Assembly (NCBI GenBank): GCA_031548025.1
Contig: JAVBRM010000018.1
Span: 1 to 64,000 of the forward strand
Source: UBA5239 sp031548025
Lineage (GTDB): Bacteria; Verrucomicrobiota; Lentisphaeria; Victivallales; Victivallaceae
Length of the DNA stretch: 64,000 nt
Reading direction: 5' to 3'
Shown: positions 34,883-43,733 of the stretch, piece after piece
Numbering within the stretch: the first letter of the stretch is position 1
Layout: each line of letters opens with the position of its first letter
Program-made: the position numbers and the translations under genes
Notes under the pieces: generated by a model
Told to the model about the DNA's origin: nothing
Databases searched by the model: none
What the model saw: the letters and a program-made list of their open reading frames with translations, nothing else

Positions 34883-34959
34883 GGGCGTATAGCTCAGTTG
34901 GCTAGAGCGCAACGTTGACATCGTTGAGGTCACTGGTTCGAGCCCAGTTACGCCCACCA
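34883..34959 (+). tRNA. tRNA-Val(GAC)
   Basis: A 77-base cloverleaf with encoded CCA. The acceptor GGGCGTA pairs with TACGCCC. The anticodon arm CAACG-TTGACAT-CGTTG gives GAC, and the T arm is ACTGG-TTCGAGC-CCAGT. It is followed by an inverted repeat region and a GIY-YIG nuclease gene. Confidence 0.95.
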
Positions 34960-35062
34960 TCCTTCGCTTTTTTGATTCCATCAAAAAAGTCTACGGCTGG
35001 CAGGCCCCTTGAAGCCATAGGCGTAAAGGGGAATGACAGACGGCGAAGGATGCCCGCCGTAG
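34958..35062. repeat. Inverted repeats between tRNA-Val and the GIY-YIG gene
   Basis: CATCCTTCGC (34958-34967, overlapping the CCA end) recurs inverted as GCGAAGGATG (35043-35052). CTACGGC (34991-34997) recurs inverted as GCCGTAG (35056-35062). Between them TTTTTTGA-ttcca-TCAAAAAA (34968-34988) is a perfect hairpin that may also end the tRNA transcript. Short GC-rich inverted repeats like these often precede small GIY-YIG genes. Confidence 0.6.
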
Positions 35063-35120
35063 CCTTGGCATAGGAGGGCTGTAGCTACCAAATGACGAAT
35101 TGGCTCTTCCGGAGAACCTG

Positions 35121-35369
35121 ATGTACTATACATATATCCTGCATTCACTCAGTCATCCTGTGGAGTACTATACCGGTTTTACCTCCGATTTGAAGGAGCG
35201 TCTGGAAAAACATAATGCCGGTGAGGTTCCGCATACTTCAAAATACATCCCTTGGGAGTTGGAAGCTTATTTTGCTTTTAAGAATGAGCAAGTAGCCCGC
35301 GATTTCGAGAAATACCTGAAATCCGGTTCCGGGCGCGAATTCTCAATCCGTCATTTTCGTCTAACGTAG
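35121..35369 (+). CDS. GIY-YIG nuclease family protein
   Basis: An 82-aa single-domain protein. The family motif appears as YTYILHS with YYTGFTSDLKERL (Arg in the first helix), and the Glu/Asn region follows (HNAGEVPHTSKY, LKSGSGREF). This is the YhbQ/UPF0213-like type that cuts DNA alone or with a partner. Translation from ATG 35121 fits the family N terminus (MYYTYIL) and the GGAG upstream; a longer frame from 35100 is unlikely. It lies directly after tRNA-Val and an inverted-repeat block, a setting seen for many such genes, suggesting they move as small selfish or repeat-associated units. Confidence 0.88.
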   Translation: MYYTYILHSLSHPVEYYTGFTSDLKERLEKHNAGEVPHTSKYIPWELEAYFAFKNEQVARDFEKYLKSGSGREFSIRHFRLT

Positions 35370-35412
35370 TTTTTCTTGGGAATTGTGCCGGATATTATTG
35401 CATCTTGGCGGG

Positions 35413-36195
35413 TCAGAAAAACATGTTGAAGTATTGCTTCAGGCGTAGTTCGTCGCGGGAAACTCCACGTACGCATACCAGGGCGGCGGGGCCCCGGTAG
35501 CCAAGCTGTTTCAGCATGGTGGATATGCTCGGATAACCGACTTGCCCGGACTTCATGACCGAGCACATTTCCACATGTCTTCCGCCTATAATGGGAAAAT
35601 CCGCATCTTCGGTATAATCCTGTAAAATATAATAACTGATATACGGCAATAATTTTTCCAGTTCCGCCATTCCCCATTCAACCCGGTTCAACCACCAATG
35701 TGACGGATCAAAGTGGCAATAAAAATTCCGGTGCCCGACCGTTTCCAGCATCCGCATGGTCCCGGCGGGGGTTTCCCATATCGTTCCGATGTGATTGTTG
35801 ACGCCGATTTTGACCCCGCATTCGGCCGCGGCGTCGGCGGCGCGGCGTAAGAGCCCGGCATCGCCGCCGCTCACCTTGATTTGGGAGCATTTCAAGCGTA
35901 CGGCCAACTGCAAGTAATCCTCAAAACGTCTCAAACCTTCTTCGTCGTTCAATTTGCCGGTTCGGGCGGTCAGCATGGCGACCGGCAGGGCGTATTTCTC
36001 CGCAAGAGACAGGACTTCTTCAATCTGTTGCTCTCCGGCCTCCGGCAAAATTTGCGAATCCCTCAATTCCACGGCATTAAAACCGTTCATCATCGCCAGC
36101 TTGAAGAACTCCTCGAGGTTCAGGATATTTTCCCGCATGGAACGTTCAAACAGGCGTCCGGACAGAATTTTCTGTTCAGGAAACATCAACCGCAA
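35413..36195 (-). CDS. Sugar phosphate isomerase/epimerase-like TIM barrel protein
   Basis: A 260-aa protein of the xylose-isomerase-like/AP endonuclease 2 family. FNAVELRD early, IKVSGGDAGLLRRAADAAAE in the middle, GVNNHIGTIWETPAGTMRML and YCHFDPSHWW (metal-binding Asp/His) follow the barrel order. These enzymes isomerise or epimerise sugars or keto-sugar intermediates. Its start overlaps the end of the Gfo/Idh oxidoreductase by 20 bases. The two families are frequent partners, the oxidoreductase making a keto sugar that the barrel protein then processes. It is the last gene in the five-gene operon that starts at 42411. Confidence 0.87.
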   Translation of the reverse strand: MRLMFPEQKILSGRLFERSMRENILNLEEFFKLAMMNGFNAVELRDSQILPEAGEQQIEEVLSLAEKYALPVAMLTARTGKLNDEEGLRRFEDYLQLAVRLKCSQIKVSGGDAGLLRRAADAAAECGVKIGVNNHIGTIWETPAGTMRMLETVGHRNFYCHFDPSHWWLNRVEWGMAELEKLLPYISYYILQDYTEDADFPIIGGRHVEMCSVMKSGQVGYPSISTMLKQLGYRGPAALVCVRGVSRDELRLKQYFNMFF

Positions 36196-37159
36196 TCTCC
36201 TTTCCCGTACGGCTGGATTCCAGTGCCGCCAGAATTACCGCCACGTCCCGCATCGCCTCCTCGCCGGAATACGGCGGTTTGCCGCCGCTTGACAGAGCAA
36301 TTTCCAGCTCTCGATAAAAACGGACATATTCTCCCTCACTTGAGTCAAATTCCAAGCTCTGGCGCTCTCCGGCGGCATTGTAGAAAACCGGTTCCGGGCG
36401 TAATTCGACAATGCCCTTTTCTGCAATGATCCGGCAAACATTTTTCACTGCCGGATTTGTGGCGAAATAACCGCACATCTGCAGTATACCGCAACTACCG
36501 TTCGCGTAGCGGATAAATAATGAGCCATCTCCTTCCACCGGAATCTCCGGCGGGCGCTTGCCGGTAATTGCCGCCACTGATATTTCGGGTGCCCCGGCGA
36601 TCATCCGCATGCCGCCGATCCGGTGAACGCCGACATTCAGAAGCATGCCGCCAATGCCGTCTTGTTCGCTGATGCCCCAGCCGGCTTTGAAACGGGAGTC
36701 GTTGAAATAATGCCGGAAATTATTCTCGTAAATGTGCAGAGTTTTTCCCCATGCCGCGCGCTGAGCGGCGAATGCCCGGTTGGCCGCATTGAATGCGCTG
36801 GATTCCGAAACGGCCAGCATTACCTTGTGCCGTTCGGCAATATCGATGATCTCCCGGCAATCCTCCAGCGTACAGGCAAACGGTTTTTCCACCACCAGCG
36901 CCGCCCCCATGGATGCCGCCATGGATAATCCGGCCAGGTGAAGGCGCGGCGCCAGTGCGTTGACTACAACGTCGGGGCGTTCTTGGTTCAGCATGGTTTC
37001 CACGGAATCATAATAAGTGATCCCATGTTCGGCGGCGAACGCTTTGCCGCGTTCCTCGGTCCGGTTGTAACACGCTGTAAGCTTCAGGCTTTGGGTTCGG
37101 GAAATCGCTTCGACATGAGTTTTGCTGATGCTTCCGCATCCGATAAGAACGACATTCAT
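36176..37159 (-). CDS. Gfo/Idh/MocA family oxidoreductase
   Basis: A 327-aa NAD(P)-dependent sugar dehydrogenase. The Rossmann motif GCGSISKTH (about 7-15) binds the cofactor, and VVEKPFACTLEDC (about 90-102) contains the EKP signature with the catalytic Lys. The GGMLLNVGVHRIGGM region (about 166-180) supplies the HxxD-like area, with His174. Substrates in this family include inositol, glucose, xylose and uronates. It overlaps the TIM-barrel gene and follows the GH31 gene by 4 bases, so sugar released by GH31 is probably oxidised here. Confidence 0.9.
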   Translation of the reverse strand: MNVVLIGCGSISKTHVEAISRTQSLKLTACYNRTEERGKAFAAEHGITYYDSVETMLNQERPDVVVNALAPRLHLAGLSMAASMGAALVVEKPFACTLEDCREIIDIAERHKVMLAVSESSAFNAANRAFAAQRAAWGKTLHIYENNFRHYFNDSRFKAGWGISEQDGIGGMLLNVGVHRIGGMRMIAGAPEISVAAITGKRPPEIPVEGDGSLFIRYANGSCGILQMCGYFATNPAVKNVCRIIAEKGIVELRPEPVFYNAAGERQSLEFDSSEGEYVRFYRELEIALSSGGKPPYSGEEAMRDVAVILAALESSRTGKEIAVDVS

Positions 37160-37163
37160 GAGG

Positions 37164-39419
37164 TCACCCTAATTGAGTATAAATAGTAATTTCAGCCTTG
37201 TACGGCAGATTTTTTATTTTCAGCAAACGTTGCTCCTCGCTGAATTCACTGGGGTACTCTTTGCCGTTGACGGTTACTTTGTCGGCGGAATCGACATCCC
37301 GGATTTCATAATCGTAATTCAGTTCGGAAATTCTTTCCGGCTCACTTCCGGTTATTTCATCCCAGAAAATCAGGATTTCGTCTTTATCCGATTTGCAGTT
37401 GAGCGCCGCCAACGCGAATTTGCCATTCCGGTAATCCAGACTTATCCCGTCGTCCAGATACAATGTGAACCGGGATGATTCAGGGCCGGGAAAGATTTGC
37501 CAGGTGATCCGGTCCGGCTGTAATTCATCCGAAAATTGTTGAACCGGAAATAACGGTACAATGGCGCCTTCCTTCAAGAACAACTGACCACCCTTATCAT
37601 CCGCGTAACCGTATTCTTTCTCCATCCAGTCGCCTTCCACGATTTCGCCGGTCCAATAATCCAGCCATCTGCCGGACGGCAAAGTCAAGGACTTCGTATA
37701 TATTCCGGCCAGAAAAGCTTCTCCCAGCATAAATTCATGCGCTAGGTGGTATGCGGCTTCGATCTCCGGATATTCCAGGAACAAGGGGCGGGCTATGGCG
37801 CGTCCCGATTGAGCGGCCCGGTAAGCCAACGAATATAAAAACGGCTGTAGTCTCATACGCAGATTTGCGTAATCACGGATAATTCCTTTGAGTTTTTCGC
37901 TTTTATAAACGGGATATTTGTAATAAGACCAACTGCATAGCTGAGACCACGGCAGCAGAAAACCCAGATGAATGCCTTCCGGGCAATCCGTTTCCATGTC
38001 GCAGGTGGCGAAACTGTGACCGACGACCGCCAGTTGAAGAACTGCGCACAGGCTCTGGCCGCCGCCGCCGGTATCTCCGGCCCAAGTCCCGGAAAAATGC
38101 TGAAAACCAGCCCAGCCCGCCACTGCAAAAGTAAATGCCCGGCGCCCGGTATAACTCTCCATATGCCGGTGCATTTGCCGGGTATGGATCATGTAATGAA
38201 TGTTGTGCATCACCTCGTCCGTCTGTTGGTTGCCGTAAAGCCGGTCCGGGTGCAGATTGATCAGGGCGTAACCATCCTGTTTGAAGTAATCAACCCCTTG
38301 GTCGACAAACTTTTTCAGATGCTCGAAAAAGTCTTCTTCCGGTCGGGTAACTTTGTCCAGGAGCAGCGGATTGTGGCCGAAGTGTTCGTCCGCTTCAACT
38401 ACCTGCAAATCGTTGCCCGCCGTAAATTCCTCGTTCAGATCATAAACCGCCGGTGTTTTGCCTGTCAATCTTCGTTCTTCTTCGTAAGTATGATCGTACT
38501 CGCTGGGCATCCAAAGCCCGAAATGATATCCCATCGATTTCAGGCAGCCGATCATGGTATCTTCCTTTTTCGCCCAGGGAAAATACGGAAAGCGCTCCTC
38601 ACTCCATTTTTTATCCAACGAAGCGTCGTAGAGTTTATCCATCCACAGCGGTTCCAGCGCCAATATGTCACACGGAATTTGTTCGCGACGCATTTCCCGG
38701 GCGATTTGCAAAACTTCATGAGCACGGCATTCGGTATGCATGACCATCCACAAGCCGAATGTGTAGCGGGGTACTAACTGAGGCCTGCCGGTCAGGGCGG
38801 TATATTTTCGGATCAGTTCGTTGTAATTATCACCGGTGAAAATATAGATCGAAAGATATTCCCGGGCTACGGAAAAGCGGCAGGCATCCTTCTGCGTTAC
38901 CCCGAAATCATAGTATAAGCGCCGGGTGGTGTTGAAGAGGATTCCATATCCCCGGGAACTCATGAAAAATGGAACCGGAATATAGTCGCTCTGATTTCGA
39001 AGCCAGAGCGATTCCTTCTGGCCGTTCAACAGAAAAGACTTGCGGTTCTGATCCCCGAAACCGATGAATTTTTCATTCTCTTCCAGAGAGGTGCAGAGGC
39101 AATATCCGCTGTTTTTCCGGGCGGTAATTCCTTTGCCGGGATTGTAGCCATCCATTGTACGAAACAGCAGTTTACCGTTTCGAACGAGAGAAAAAGATAA
39201 ATCCTCCGCGATTTGGAATTCGTATCCGTCTCCGAATTTCAAGATGTTGCCTTCGGATACGGCGCCGGCGTCACCCGGCAGCCTGTCGATGAAGCCATAG
39301 CGCTCCAGCAGCGATTCGGCATACCCGTCCAGACCGGCGGCGCGGCAATGAATAATTCCTTCCGCCAGGACTTCCGCTTCAAGTTCTATATTCTCATGAG
39401 TTACTGCGAGACAGATCAT
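37164..39419 (-). CDS. Glycoside hydrolase family 31 enzyme
   Basis: A 751-aa cytoplasmic enzyme lacking a signal peptide. The N-terminal beta-sandwich (about 1-190) is followed by a TIM barrel with LALEPLWMDK, the nucleophile in YFKQDGYAL (Asp382) and the acid/base in TWAGDTGG (Asp449), then beta domains at the C terminus. GH31 includes alpha-xylosidases, alpha-glucosidases and sulfoquinovosidases; the particular member cannot be told. It overlaps the preceding PHP/CBM9-like gene by 26 bases and precedes an oxidoreductase and an isomerase-like protein, so it probably feeds their pathway. Confidence 0.9.
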   Translation of the reverse strand: MICLAVTHENIELEAEVLAEGIIHCRAAGLDGYAESLLERYGFIDRLPGDAGAVSEGNILKFGDGYEFQIAEDLSFSLVRNGKLLFRTMDGYNPGKGITARKNSGYCLCTSLEENEKFIGFGDQNRKSFLLNGQKESLWLRNQSDYIPVPFFMSSRGYGILFNTTRRLYYDFGVTQKDACRFSVAREYLSIYIFTGDNYNELIRKYTALTGRPQLVPRYTFGLWMVMHTECRAHEVLQIAREMRREQIPCDILALEPLWMDKLYDASLDKKWSEERFPYFPWAKKEDTMIGCLKSMGYHFGLWMPSEYDHTYEEERRLTGKTPAVYDLNEEFTAGNDLQVVEADEHFGHNPLLLDKVTRPEEDFFEHLKKFVDQGVDYFKQDGYALINLHPDRLYGNQQTDEVMHNIHYMIHTRQMHRHMESYTGRRAFTFAVAGWAGFQHFSGTWAGDTGGGGQSLCAVLQLAVVGHSFATCDMETDCPEGIHLGFLLPWSQLCSWSYYKYPVYKSEKLKGIIRDYANLRMRLQPFLYSLAYRAAQSGRAIARPLFLEYPEIEAAYHLAHEFMLGEAFLAGIYTKSLTLPSGRWLDYWTGEIVEGDWMEKEYGYADDKGGQLFLKEGAIVPLFPVQQFSDELQPDRITWQIFPGPESSRFTLYLDDGISLDYRNGKFALAALNCKSDKDEILIFWDEITGSEPERISELNYDYEIRDVDSADKVTVNGKEYPSEFSEEQRLLKIKNLPYKAEITIYTQLG

Positions 39420-41343
39420 TTTCGTTTATTTCCTTTGCCTTGATTAAGACTACACGCTGGGCCTGACGCAAATCCTTATTGAGTGTCAGATTGCCGCCGT
39501 ATGAGATTACACGGCGTTTTTCGCCGCCGTCGTTATCATTGATTGCCGCCATGAAGTCGAAATCATCCTGCCCGGTCATTCCCAGTTCAAGCCACGGCAG
39601 GGTTATCCGGTAGATCGTTTTTCCGGCTTGATCATCTCTGCTGACATCGGCGCGGCATTCGTCCCAAGCCCGGCATACCTGCCCGGCGGATGGCGCATTC
39701 CACAGCCAGATTTCGCTGCCTTGCGGGGTCAATGCCACCGTTGCTTCGAAATTGGTCCCGTACCACGGATTTCTGCTGCAGGCCGGGTCTATCACAAACT
39801 GAAATGAATCCCCCCAGAATGTCTCCTTGCCGGTCCAGACCTGATGGAAAATATCATCGGTCACTTCCACATAAATATATAAGTTTGCAGAATCAAACGA
39901 TAGCGATATCACGGCCGACAAATCCTCCGGGCCGCGCCAGGACTCGCCCGGGTTTCCTTTGTAAATCGTAACTTGTTCCACCGAATCAAGAAAAATCGGC
40001 AGCTCATGGCGGCGCCAGGGCGATTCACCCGGTTTCAGCTCCAATGCGGCAGGAAAACCGAGCCGCCGCCTGAAATCAAGACGGCGCCCTCCATAATGTA
40101 CTGCCAAAACCGCTTCATATTCAAAACCGGGCCGCGGTAGTTTATCCGGAACAAAGATGATGCGCCGCTTTTCTTGTCCTCTCAAACAGATGGTCTTTTT
40201 TTGTGGAGTTTTAAAACATTCGCCATCGCATGTCAGCTCTATTTCCGCTTCGGTTTCCAAGTGATTCACGCATTCGGCGATCACCTGCGGGCCGCCATCC
40301 CAAAGCGCGTCAAGCTCCGCGAAAACCGGCTCGGAAACCGATATGGCGAGAATCCGCGTTGTTCCGCCCGGCATTTCCGCGGTCAGGGGATAGTATTCCT
40401 GCGGACAGTGATTGAATTCCGGAAGCGACGCCAGTTGCAGAATATCCCCGTCCATCCGGATAAACGTCGAACCGCCGAGAGTAAGCTTTTTCGCTCCGGG
40501 GATTTGCAATTCAAACGGTTTCCCGACGAAAAACGGTCCGGGGATCACTGGGGCAACGGCATTGCGCCGTTGTCTGCGCTCCTGAAAATGACGGAAAAAA
40601 TCATATTTGTTCAATTCCGCAAAGATATCCGAGGGGCCGATGCATGAAAAATTTTCCAGATCCATCGACGTGCAGCGGCCGTTTTTTACCGCTTCGACGA
40701 TGGCGTCGAGGCTGAAATCTTCCGTCAAAATCACACTGGTATTGCGGTTGCAGTAGTCGATATGGCTGAGCACCGGAACATTTGCGTTGAAAAGATACTC
40801 CGGCAACGGCTTGGGCAGCGGATGGACGCCGTGGCAGTCGATTCCTCCCACTGTCGGCAGTTCTTTACCCGCCGCCGCGCAGATTTCCCGGTAAACTTTG
40901 GCGGAAGTAATTTGAACCGCGTCAATGAGTCCCTCCCGGTAAAGTTTCGCCAGGGGAGCGTAGCCGGTTCCATCGTACGCCCCGCTCCAATTTGCCGCTG
41001 GGTGGGCGAAAATATTCAAGAGGCAATGGCGGCGCATGTTGCCAAGGACGGCTTTGATATCGGAACCGTTCAGTTTGGCAATTGACTCAGGGTTTTCCAA
41101 AGTACCCAGTAAATGAGCAAACTTGCACATAACCTCCCAGGCGGCAAAGATGCGGATATCCGAATTCAGCTTCAAAGACATCTCCTTCACCGCTTGCGCC
41201 GTGTCGTAACCGTCGCAGAAAAACACAAAATCCAACCCCAGGGAACTCATCCCGGATAAATAAGTGGTTGGATTGGCGATATCCCAGCGCAAATGAGTAT
41301 GAAAATCTCCGGCAAGGGCAATATATTTTCCGACTTTTATCAT
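39394..41343 (-). CDS. PHP-like domain protein fused to a CBM9/DOMON-like domain
   Basis: A 649-aa protein without a signal peptide. The N terminus reads LAGDFHTHLRWD (His15 and His17), followed by further His and Asp at GGIDCHGVHPL (about 165-175) and LSHIDYCN, the pattern of PHP/amidohydrolase-like metal sites. The middle (about 250-460) is beta-rich. The C-terminal 180 residues resemble CBM9/DOMON carbohydrate-binding domains (VTDDIFHQVWTGKETFWGDS, YRITLPWLELG). A PHP-type hydrolase carrying a sugar-binding module inside a sugar operon is unusual. It follows the GntR regulator by 12 bases and overlaps GH31. Confidence 0.75.
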   Translation of the reverse strand: MIKVGKYIALAGDFHTHLRWDIANPTTYLSGMSSLGLDFVFFCDGYDTAQAVKEMSLKLNSDIRIFAAWEVMCKFAHLLGTLENPESIAKLNGSDIKAVLGNMRRHCLLNIFAHPAANWSGAYDGTGYAPLAKLYREGLIDAVQITSAKVYREICAAAGKELPTVGGIDCHGVHPLPKPLPEYLFNANVPVLSHIDYCNRNTSVILTEDFSLDAIVEAVKNGRCTSMDLENFSCIGPSDIFAELNKYDFFRHFQERRQRRNAVAPVIPGPFFVGKPFELQIPGAKKLTLGGSTFIRMDGDILQLASLPEFNHCPQEYYPLTAEMPGGTTRILAISVSEPVFAELDALWDGGPQVIAECVNHLETEAEIELTCDGECFKTPQKKTICLRGQEKRRIIFVPDKLPRPGFEYEAVLAVHYGGRRLDFRRRLGFPAALELKPGESPWRRHELPIFLDSVEQVTIYKGNPGESWRGPEDLSAVISLSFDSANLYIYVEVTDDIFHQVWTGKETFWGDSFQFVIDPACSRNPWYGTNFEATVALTPQGSEIWLWNAPSAGQVCRAWDECRADVSRDDQAGKTIYRITLPWLELGMTGQDDFDFMAAINDNDGGEKRRVISYGGNLTLNKDLRQAQRVVLIKAKEINENDLSRSNS

Positions 41344-41355
41344 TTTTTCTCCCGT

Positions 41356-42411
41356 TCAATCAAACTCGGCGACCAATTCAAGCGGATATACTTTGAATCT
41401 CGGATGAAGGAGAATTTTTTCATAACTGTGATCTCCTCCTACTTTGCGCTGAATAAGTTCATAAAGAACCCCGGCAAACTCCCGCCGCGACGCCATGGAC
41501 AATCTATATTCGTAACATTGCGCGGCGAGACCGCGCGCATGAAGGCATTTGAGGAGGCTTTCTTTCCCCAATCCCAGATTCAAAAGTGGAATTCCTTTCG
41601 TATCGACTTCATCGAGCTTCTCGTTGAGCCAAGCCAGTTTCCAGGCTTCTTCGCGATTTGAAAAAGCCGGCGGAGTTTCAATAAACAGAGGCTCTATATT
41701 CAATTCATCGCAGGCGGAAGATATCCCCTGGCAGGTCTGGCGATAAAAAAAGTGTTCCCGGGAACCGCTGAAAAACAGAATTTTCCGGCTGCCGGTCTTT
41801 TCGAACAGTTCGCAAACCATTTCCCGGCTGCCCTCTGTATCGCAGTTCATGATCTGGGAACACGGAATGTCGCCATAAATCCCGCCGGAAAAATCCCCCA
41901 GAATAATTACCGGGCATTTAAACTTGCCGAAAGCCGAGATCTGCCCCTTAGTCAGACTGGGAGCATTCAGCAATAGACAGTCTATATTCAAATTGCGTTC
42001 AAGAAACTGAACCTGCGCGGAAAATTCAGCCAAAGTAATGCGCTTTTCCAGCGTACTCCGCCAGATGGTCATTATGATTTCCCGGTCCGCATCAAACTCG
42101 CTTACCATTCTGGACAACATGGAAAAATAAGAATTCGGACCATGCGAATGCGACAATGCCAGCAAGCCGATATTCAGGCGTCCCTCTTTCGGATTTCGAA
42201 CGATTACACCGCTTCTCGCATCACGCCGGACCACTCCCTGGTTCTCCAGTATATCCAATGCATTGACGATACTTTGAATGCTGACCGAAAATTCCCTGGC
42301 CAATTCCCGAATGCTTTTTAATTTTGAGCCTGGAGCGATCTTGCCTGAGCGAATCTGCTTCAACAGCGCCTCTGCTATTTGTTCTTTCACCGATTGAGCT
42401 TGAAAAATCAT
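41356..42411 (-). CDS. GntR-family regulator with LacI-like sensor domain
   Basis: A 351-aa protein. The winged helix (about 5-72) reads LKQIRSGKIAPGSKLKSIRE, then FSVSIQSIVNALDILENQGV, and the sensor (about 75-350) is LacI-like. It starts a five-gene operon with overlapping or nearly touching genes and probably controls it in response to the released sugar. The N-terminal ATG is confirmed by the usual GntR opening (AQSVKEQIAEALL). A promoter and a 10-bp-spaced direct repeat lie between 42417 and 42474. Confidence 0.88.
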   Translation of the reverse strand: MIFQAQSVKEQIAEALLKQIRSGKIAPGSKLKSIRELAREFSVSIQSIVNALDILENQGVVRRDARSGVIVRNPKEGRLNIGLLALSHSHGPNSYFSMLSRMVSEFDADREIIMTIWRSTLEKRITLAEFSAQVQFLERNLNIDCLLLNAPSLTKGQISAFGKFKCPVIILGDFSGGIYGDIPCSQIMNCDTEGSREMVCELFEKTGSRKILFFSGSREHFFYRQTCQGISSACDELNIEPLFIETPPAFSNREEAWKLAWLNEKLDEVDTKGIPLLNLGLGKESLLKCLHARGLAAQCYEYRLSMASRREFAGVLYELIQRKVGGDHSYEKILLHPRFKVYPLELVAEFD

Positions 42412-42416
42412 TTGCT

Positions 42417-42433
42417 TATTCTTCCATATTCTT
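42417..42433 (-). promoter_or_regulatory. Direct repeat with 10-bp period before the GntR gene
   Basis: TATTCTT occurs at 42417-42423 and 42427-42433 (AAGAATA twice on the minus strand), one helical turn apart, between the -10 box and the start codon. The arrangement matches the repeats before the regulators at 7088 and 55289. Confidence 0.4.
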
Positions 42434-42446
42434 GCTGATGAAAATA

Positions 42447-42474
42447 ATTATAACACCGAATTGATAAAAATCAA
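42447..42474 (-). promoter_or_regulatory. Promoter of the GntR/GH31 operon
   Basis: On the minus strand TTGATT (42474-42469) and TATAAT (42452-42447) are 16 bases apart, 36 bases before the ATG. Further upstream ATAATCATTAT (42520-42530) is a perfect palindrome. Confidence 0.55.
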
Positions 42475-42652
42475 TATTGAATATCTATTTTTATGATAAA
42501 TCTATTTTTTGTGCTTGAAATAATCATTATCTGATATCGTATATAGAACAGATGAATACACTTTCGATAAGCCTTGTGCTGATTCTAGTAGTCCTGGATA
42601 AATATCAAATCGAGCTTTGGGATTTTCGTTTATTGCGATGCTGAATGCGGAT

Positions 42653-43390
42653 TTAAATATTTTTTTCCGCCTCATCGGCCGGGCCGTAATTCATTTTCCA
42701 ATCGGCCAGGCATCCGAGCAGCGAACACTTTACACACCGGCAACCGGCGTAAACCCATTTTATGGAACCATCGTCACGATGCATCAGGCCAATGCTCAGA
42801 TTGAATTGATTCCCATTGCACTTCGGACAGCTCACTTCATGCGGCTCGCTCTCTTGCCAGTATTCCTCGCTGTCGAGTAGAAAACGGGCATGCCCGCATG
42901 ATTCGCATTTCACCTGAATCACGCCTCCGTTCGGATCAAGCATAACGGTGAAAACTTCGCTTCCACATTTGAGGCACGCCACTGCTTTTGTCACATCAAC
43001 TGGATAACAATCTGCAGAGTAATCTTGCAGATACGCGGCGATATCCGGCGATCCAGAACCATACCGGAATTCATTGTCCACGGAATTTGTGGCACGTTTT
43101 ATTTGATGCTGCGGTAGGTTTGACATAAGATTATCAAGAGTTTCCTTCAAGGTCATACAATCATGCTCTCTCCTCCTGAGAATGTTGTAAAAAACAAAAT
43201 ACAATCCGAAAACAATCCAGACTCCTCCAATCCCCAGAGCCAAATACCACAGAAACCGCGGCATGAATAAATCCGGTTTCAAGATACCCAAAGAGAACAA
43301 GCCGGGGCCGACCACCAGCAGAAAAATGCAGTCGCCGATTATCAGCTTTTTTCTGTTTTTTGCTGTTGGGATCGATTCTTTATTTTTCAT
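42653..43390 (-). CDS. Two-TM membrane protein with three zinc-ribbon-like Cys pairs
   Basis: A 245-aa protein with two membrane helices (about 18-38 and 46-68) and a cytoplasmic tail. The tail contains CLKCGSE, CESCGHA, CPKCNGN and CRCVKC pairs (about 135-225), the spacing of zinc ribbons. Such ribbons often bind nucleic acid or proteins. No named family is recognised. Its start overlaps the 117-aa gene by 11 bases, so it is the last of three coupled genes. Confidence 0.6.
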   Translation of the reverse strand: MKNKESIPTAKNRKKLIIGDCIFLLVVGPGLFSLGILKPDLFMPRFLWYLALGIGGVWIVFGLYFVFYNILRRREHDCMTLKETLDNLMSNLPQHQIKRATNSVDNEFRYGSGSPDIAAYLQDYSADCYPVDVTKAVACLKCGSEVFTVMLDPNGGVIQVKCESCGHARFLLDSEEYWQESEPHEVSCPKCNGNQFNLSIGLMHRDDGSIKWVYAGCRCVKCSLLGCLADWKMNYGPADEAEKNI

Positions 43391-43733
43391 CGTTTATCTT
43401 CTCCGGTGAGAACGGCGTCGGATTCAGAGTCCGTTCAAAAAGTTCACGGTAGTTTGTCAGCATCAAATCGGTGAACTCTTTTTGAAGAGAATCAATTCCA
43501 TTCCAGAAAAGTTCTTCATCAAAACTTTCCAGGCGTTGTTGAGTTTGAGCCAATGCTAAATTATGGTATGCATAAGCGAAATTGGCAATGAACTTGATCC
43601 GTCTTCTGTGGCGCCGGCGAAATCCGGCAAATAGCGGAGGCCCTTGAAGATAAGGCGCGGAAAAAAGACGCAGTTCATACAAAGCCCTGTGTCCTATAAA
43701 GCGATAAGCTTCCATGCGTTTTTCGTCCATCAT
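43380..43733 (-). CDS. Small helical protein of unknown function
   Basis: A 117-aa protein, basic in its first half (FRRRHRRRIKF, about 38-48) and mainly helical throughout. No family is recognised. It overlaps the upstream 458-aa gene by 4 bases (ATGA) and the zinc-ribbon gene by 11 bases. That strict coupling suggests a subunit made in fixed ratio with its neighbours, perhaps bridging the two membrane proteins. Confidence 0.6.
   Translation of the reverse strand: MMDEKRMEAYRFIGHRALYELRLFSAPYLQGPPLFAGFRRRHRRRIKFIANFAYAYHNLALAQTQQRLESFDEELFWNGIDSLQKEFTDLMLTNYRELFERTLNPTPFSPEKINDEK

Noticed and set aside
34736..34984. Minus-strand reading frame resembling a widely deposited hypothetical protein (GVTGLEPVTSTM...)
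   Set aside because: It is the antisense of tRNA-Val and its surroundings, a well-known false gene.
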